A stretch of DNA of 64,000 nucleotides, taken from Actinophytocola sp035995025. GTDB taxonomy: Bacteria; Actinomycetota; Actinomycetes; Mycobacteriales; Pseudonocardiaceae. Position 1 is the first letter of the stretch, and each line of letters begins with the position of its first letter. Position numbers and translations under genes: made by a program. The stretch spans positions 62,001 to 126,000 of the forward strand of contig DASYKY010000062.1 in assembly GCA_035995025.1 (NCBI GenBank). The letters are read 5' to 3'. This document shows positions 63,676-64,000 of the stretch, piece by piece. Below the pieces are notes generated by a model. That model saw only the letters and a list, made by a program, of their open reading frames with translations. It was not told the origin of the DNA and searched no databases.

Positions 63676-64000
63676 TCAGCTCCGGACGGGTCGGGGGACC
63701 GCGGCGTTCAGCGCGGCGAGAAGGGTGGAGACGAGGTCCTGCGCAGGCCGTTCGGTCTCCCGCTTCGGCGTGGTCATCGCACGCAACAGCTCGGCCGTGC
63801 GCAACGGGCGATGGGGGTGCGGCATGGCGGTGTAGATCGCGCTGCCCAGCCGGGCGACCGCATCAATGGCCTCCGGTTCGTGCTCGAGCGCAACCAGGGT
63901 GCGGCGCAGCGCCTCGATGGCGGCCAGCCGGTGCGGAGCGCTGCACAGAGCTTCGGCCCACAGCGTGCCGAGGACCTCGGCATGCTCGGGCTGCTGACAA
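63676..64000 (-). CDS. Partial gene running off the right edge
   Basis: The C-terminal ~107 residues read QQPEHAEVLGTLWAEALC ... RLAAIEALRRTLVALEHEPEAI ... LNAAVPRPVRS. Helical, Ala/Leu-rich, no recognised family. The stop is 6 bases before the band-7-like start, so the three genes likely form one operon. Confidence 0.65.
   Translation of the reverse strand, partial: CQQPEHAEVLGTLWAEALCSAPHRLAAIEALRRTLVALEHEPEAIDAVARLGSAIYTAMPHPHRPLRTAELLRAMTTPKRETERPAQDLVSTLLAALNAAVPRPVRS

Overview
The window is high-GC DNA from an actinomycete, most likely of the Pseudonocardiales (Amycolatopsis-like). Evidence is the codon use, the many GTG starts with GTGA/ATGA overlaps, and a gene order matching the mycobacterial block from holB (Rv3644c) through topA, an Rv3647c-like gene, a DEAH helicase (Rv3649), the Tad-like pilus genes (Rv3654c-Rv3660c), a HAD hydrolase (Rv3661) and acs (Rv3667). 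The genus is inferred from text-level recognition only.

Layout. 0-18 kb is housekeeping: a secreted anchored protein; the clamp-loader subunit holB coupled to an MFS-thymidylate-kinase fusion whose kinase P-loop is degenerate; two membrane proteins; topA; a proton-pumping pyrophosphatase; a helicase with a C-terminal cysteine cluster; and a small primase-polymerase-like protein. 18.5-21.4 kb carries tadE-like genes, a Flp-like pilin, tadC, tadB and the 3' end of the tadA ATPase gene. 21.4-45.35 kb is a 23,973-bp prophage inserted by a serine integrase into tadA. The 5' part of tadA resumes at 45.35-46.18 kb. Upstream of it lie about 1.5 kb of ~200-bp tandem repeats that look like copies of the tadA 5' end, then ssd (CpaE-like). 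A HAD hydrolase and a candidate Ms1-type RNA follow. 50.5-57.4 kb is a cell-wall recycling operon (nagZ, namZ, AmiE-like hydrolase, murR, murQ). The remainder holds an alpha/beta hydrolase, a degenerate Fic-like protein, acs, and a DUF4407 / band-7-like / unknown gene cluster running off the right edge.

Prophage. Almost all genes read on the minus strand. From attR leftwards: small genes, an XRE regulator, a Prim-Pol/RecA-like replication protein, HNH endonuclease, TerS, TerL, one 1031-residue polyprotein (portal, prohead protease, major capsid), connectors, tail tube, chaperones, tape measure, tail tip, a glycine-rich fibre, two small membrane proteins (one frameshifted), an excisionase-like HTH protein with divergent small genes, and the integrase. 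I see no endolysin.

How it fits together. Rejoining the two tadA pieces at a shared 6-bp core gives an uninterrupted 381-codon ATPase, so the prophage silences the Tad system while resident. attP lies inside the 3' end of int: in the lysogen int has no stop of its own and reads on, in frame, into tadB; in the excised circle it would end 19 codons beyond the core. All gene calls come from reading translations and motifs; no database search was run.
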